From Pseudomonas putida (GTDB lineage: Bacteria; Pseudomonadota; Gammaproteobacteria; Pseudomonadales; Pseudomonadaceae), in contig NZ_BSKJ01000001.1 of NCBI RefSeq assembly GCF_030159595.1, positions 62,001 to 126,000 of the forward strand: a DNA stretch of 64,000 nt, in the 5' to 3' direction. The notes beneath the pieces were generated by a model. The model was not told the DNA's origin, made no database searches, and saw nothing but the letters and a program-made list of their open reading frames with translations. Shown here piece by piece: positions 62,329-64,000 of the stretch. The first letter of the stretch is position 1. The number at the start of each line of letters is the position of its first letter. Both the position numbers and the translations under genes were made by a program.

Positions 62329-63348
62329 ATGGGCCATCCCGCGCTGCACCTGCCACAGGACCACGACCTGTTCGGCCTGCTCTATGCCTTCGCCTTCCGC
62401 CCCGGCCAGCCCGGGCGTGAAATCGACTCGGCGCAGTTGCTGCGCATGCTCGGCCAGCCGCTGGAGCCTGGTGAGTTCCTGTGGGTGCACCTGAACCTGG
62501 CCCACGCCGCCTGTGAGCGCTGGTTGCGCACCCATTTGCAGTTGCCCGACGCGTTCTTTGAAACCCTGCGTGAAGGTTCCCGCTCAACCCGTATCGAGCA
62601 CGCCGACTCCGCACTGCTGGCAGTGGTGAACGACGTGGTGTTCAACTTCGGCCTGGTGTCGTCGGACATTTCCACCTTGTGGGCATGCGCCAGCAGTCAA
62701 TTGCTGGTGAGTGCGCGACTACAGCCATTGCACTCGGTGGACAAGCTGCGCTCGTCGGTCAAGCATGGCGAGCGCTTTCATTCGCCCATCGAGTTGCTGG
62801 TGCACCTGCTGCGCGACCAGGGTGATGTACTGACCCAGATCGTGCGCGAAACCACTACCAGCGTCGACCGTATCGAAGACCAGTTGCTGTCCCAGCGCCT
62901 GAGCGACAACCGCGCCGAACTGGGCAGCATGCGCCGGGTGCTGGTGCGCTTGCAGCGTCTGCTCGCGCTGGAGCCGGGAGCGCTGCTGCGCCTGCTCAAC
63001 CGCCCGCCCGAGTGGCTGCAGGAGCAGGACATACGCCAGCTGCGCGCGGCCACCGAAGAGTTCACCCTGGTGATCAGCGACCTCACCGCCCTGGGCGAGC
63101 GGATCAAGCTGCTCCAGGAAGAAATCGCCGCCAAGGTCAACGAGCAGACCAACCGCACCCTGTTCACCCTGACCGTGGTCACCGTACTGGCGCTGCCGAT
63201 CAACATCATTGCAGGCTTCTTCGGCATGAACGTCGGCGGTGTGCCGCTGGCAGAAAACCCCCATGGCTTCTGGGTGCTGGTGGCCCTGGTGGCGACCTTC
63301 ACCGTGCTGGTAGGGCGCTGGGCGTTTCGCAAACGGCGGGAATACTGA
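62329..63348 (+). CDS. zntB: CorA-family metal transporter, ZntB type
   Basis: A 339-residue pentameric-type metal ion transporter. A large N-terminal cytoplasmic domain ends in a long stalk helix (EEFTLVISDLTALGERIKLLQEEIAAKVNEQTNR); two C-terminal helices follow, the first ending in the signature FGMNVGGVPLAENPHGFW. The GMN motif and GGVP loop resemble ZntB, a zinc transporter, more than CorA. ATG 62329 is chosen without a strong ribosome site; TTG 62317 is an alternative. The 288 bases upstream (62041–62328) show no gene or repeat I can identify. Confidence 0.9.
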   Translation: MGHPALHLPQDHDLFGLLYAFAFRPGQPGREIDSAQLLRMLGQPLEPGEFLWVHLNLAHAACERWLRTHLQLPDAFFETLREGSRSTRIEHADSALLAVVNDVVFNFGLVSSDISTLWACASSQLLVSARLQPLHSVDKLRSSVKHGERFHSPIELLVHLLRDQGDVLTQIVRETTTSVDRIEDQLLSQRLSDNRAELGSMRRVLVRLQRLLALEPGALLRLLNRPPEWLQEQDIRQLRAATEEFTLVISDLTALGERIKLLQEEIAAKVNEQTNRTLFTLTVVTVLALPINIIAGFFGMNVGGVPLAENPHGFWVLVALVATFTVLVGRWAFRKRREY

Positions 63349-63435
63349 CCCGACGGAACCCGACCGACGGCCTCCAGCCCCCTGCATCCTTGCCTACGCT
63401 GATACTCCCAACCCGCTGAAGCAAGGAGATCTGCC

Positions 63436-64000
63436 ATGGCCTTCCAATACAAGCGTCTGGACAAGAACAACGCCGCCGTACTGCTGGTCGACCACCAGAC
63501 CGGCCTGCTCTCGCTGGTAAGGGACATCGACCCCGACCGCTTCAAGAACAATGTCCTGGCCCTGTCGGACCTGGCCAAGTACTTCAAGCTGCCGACCATC
63601 CTCACCACCAGCTTCGAGACCGGCCCCAACGGCCCGCTGGTGCCAGAGCTGAAAGAGCAGTTCCCGGACGCCCCCTACATTGCCCGCCCCGGCAACATCA
63701 ACGCCTGGGACAACGAAGACTTCGTCAAGGCGGTAAAAGCCACCGGCAAGAAGCAGCTGTTGATTGCGGGTGTAGTGACTGAAGTGTGCGTGGCGTTCCC
63801 GGCACTGTCGGCACTGGAGGAGGGCTTCGAGGTGTTCGTCGTCACCGATGCCTCCGGCACCTTCAACGAACTCACCCGTGACTCCGCCTGGCGGCGCATG
63901 GAGGCTGCCGGTGCACAGTTGATGACCTGGTTCGGCGTGGCCTGTGAGCTGCACCGTGACTGGCGCAATGACATTGAAGGGCTGGGGACCTTGTTCTCCA
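63436..64000 (+). CDS. YcaC-type isochorismatase-like hydrolase (5' part)
   Basis: The first 188 residues of a cysteine hydrolase of the isochorismatase superfamily; the frame is still open at the window edge, with about 20 residues missing if it matches E. coli YcaC. Asp19 in LLVDHQTGLL and the nucleophile Cys118 in VVTEVCVAF are present. ILTTSFETGPNGPLVPEL and NAWDNEDFVKAVKATGKK match YcaC closely. The substrate of YcaC is unknown. AAGGAG lies eight bases before ATG 63436. Confidence 0.93.
   Translation, partial: MAFQYKRLDKNNAAVLLVDHQTGLLSLVRDIDPDRFKNNVLALSDLAKYFKLPTILTTSFETGPNGPLVPELKEQFPDAPYIARPGNINAWDNEDFVKAVKATGKKQLLIAGVVTEVCVAFPALSALEEGFEVFVVTDASGTFNELTRDSAWRRMEAAGAQLMTWFGVACELHRDWRNDIEGLGTLFS

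Overview
The window looks like a chromosomal segment from the Pseudomonas putida group. It is GC-rich, its proteins read as pseudomonad throughout, and the gene order (glyA–morA–ettA–gdhA; fklB–small iron-regulated gene–ispB–rplU–rpmA–obgE–proB–creA; mksFEB–holD–rimI; ECF sigma/fecR pairs–alkA–ada) matches what I remember of P. putida and, in part, P. aeruginosa. Eleven loci of the 35-base REP element typical of P. putida sit between genes. I see no prophage, transposase gene or CRISPR array.

Region 1 (1–9.2 kb) is an amino-acid metabolism cluster: the end of a homocysteine S-methyltransferase gene, a cystathionine gamma-synthase-family PLP enzyme, an amino-acid permease, a LysR regulator, a divergent threonine synthase-like protein, an Lrp/AsnC regulator, a stand-alone homoserine dehydrogenase, an aldehyde dehydrogenase with Asp in place of the usual general-base Glu, and a RidA-like protein. 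The enzyme set and the two regulators suggest uptake and breakdown of homoserine or a related compound through aspartate semialdehyde. This is my main candidate for an under-described system.

Region 2 (9.2–30.3 kb) is mostly core genome: an ACR3/BASS-like transporter, serine hydroxymethyltransferase, the c-di-GMP protein MorA, the ribosome factor EttA, NADP glutamate dehydrogenase, a Gre-family factor that seems to lack the acidic coiled-coil tip, a small lipoprotein, a DUF4105/DUF3015 envelope pair, a Lon-like protease, several small conserved proteins, an FKBP, a small gene behind a strong Fur box, YjdM and IspB.

Region 3 (30.4–41.2 kb) holds rplU-rpmA-obgE-proB-creA and, on the other strand, an mksF-mksE-mksB condensin operon without the nuclease subunit, followed by holD-rimI and a secreted M15-type peptidase.

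Region 4 (41.2–52.8 kb) has a LysR/LysE pair and then a dense patch of cell-surface signalling: a complete ECF sigma–FecR–TonB receptor set, a FecR gene with no sigma factor beside it, and a second sigma–FecR pair with no receptor. All three have Fur-like sites at their promoters. tRNA-Met and two MFS transporters lie among them.

Region 5 (52.9–64 kb) carries alkylation repair (alkA, ada), a large mechanosensitive channel, a DUF3422 protein, an operon of a SnoaL-like protein, an NCS1 permease and an aldehyde dehydrogenase, a ZntB/CorA-type transporter, and a YcaC-type hydrolase that runs off the right edge.
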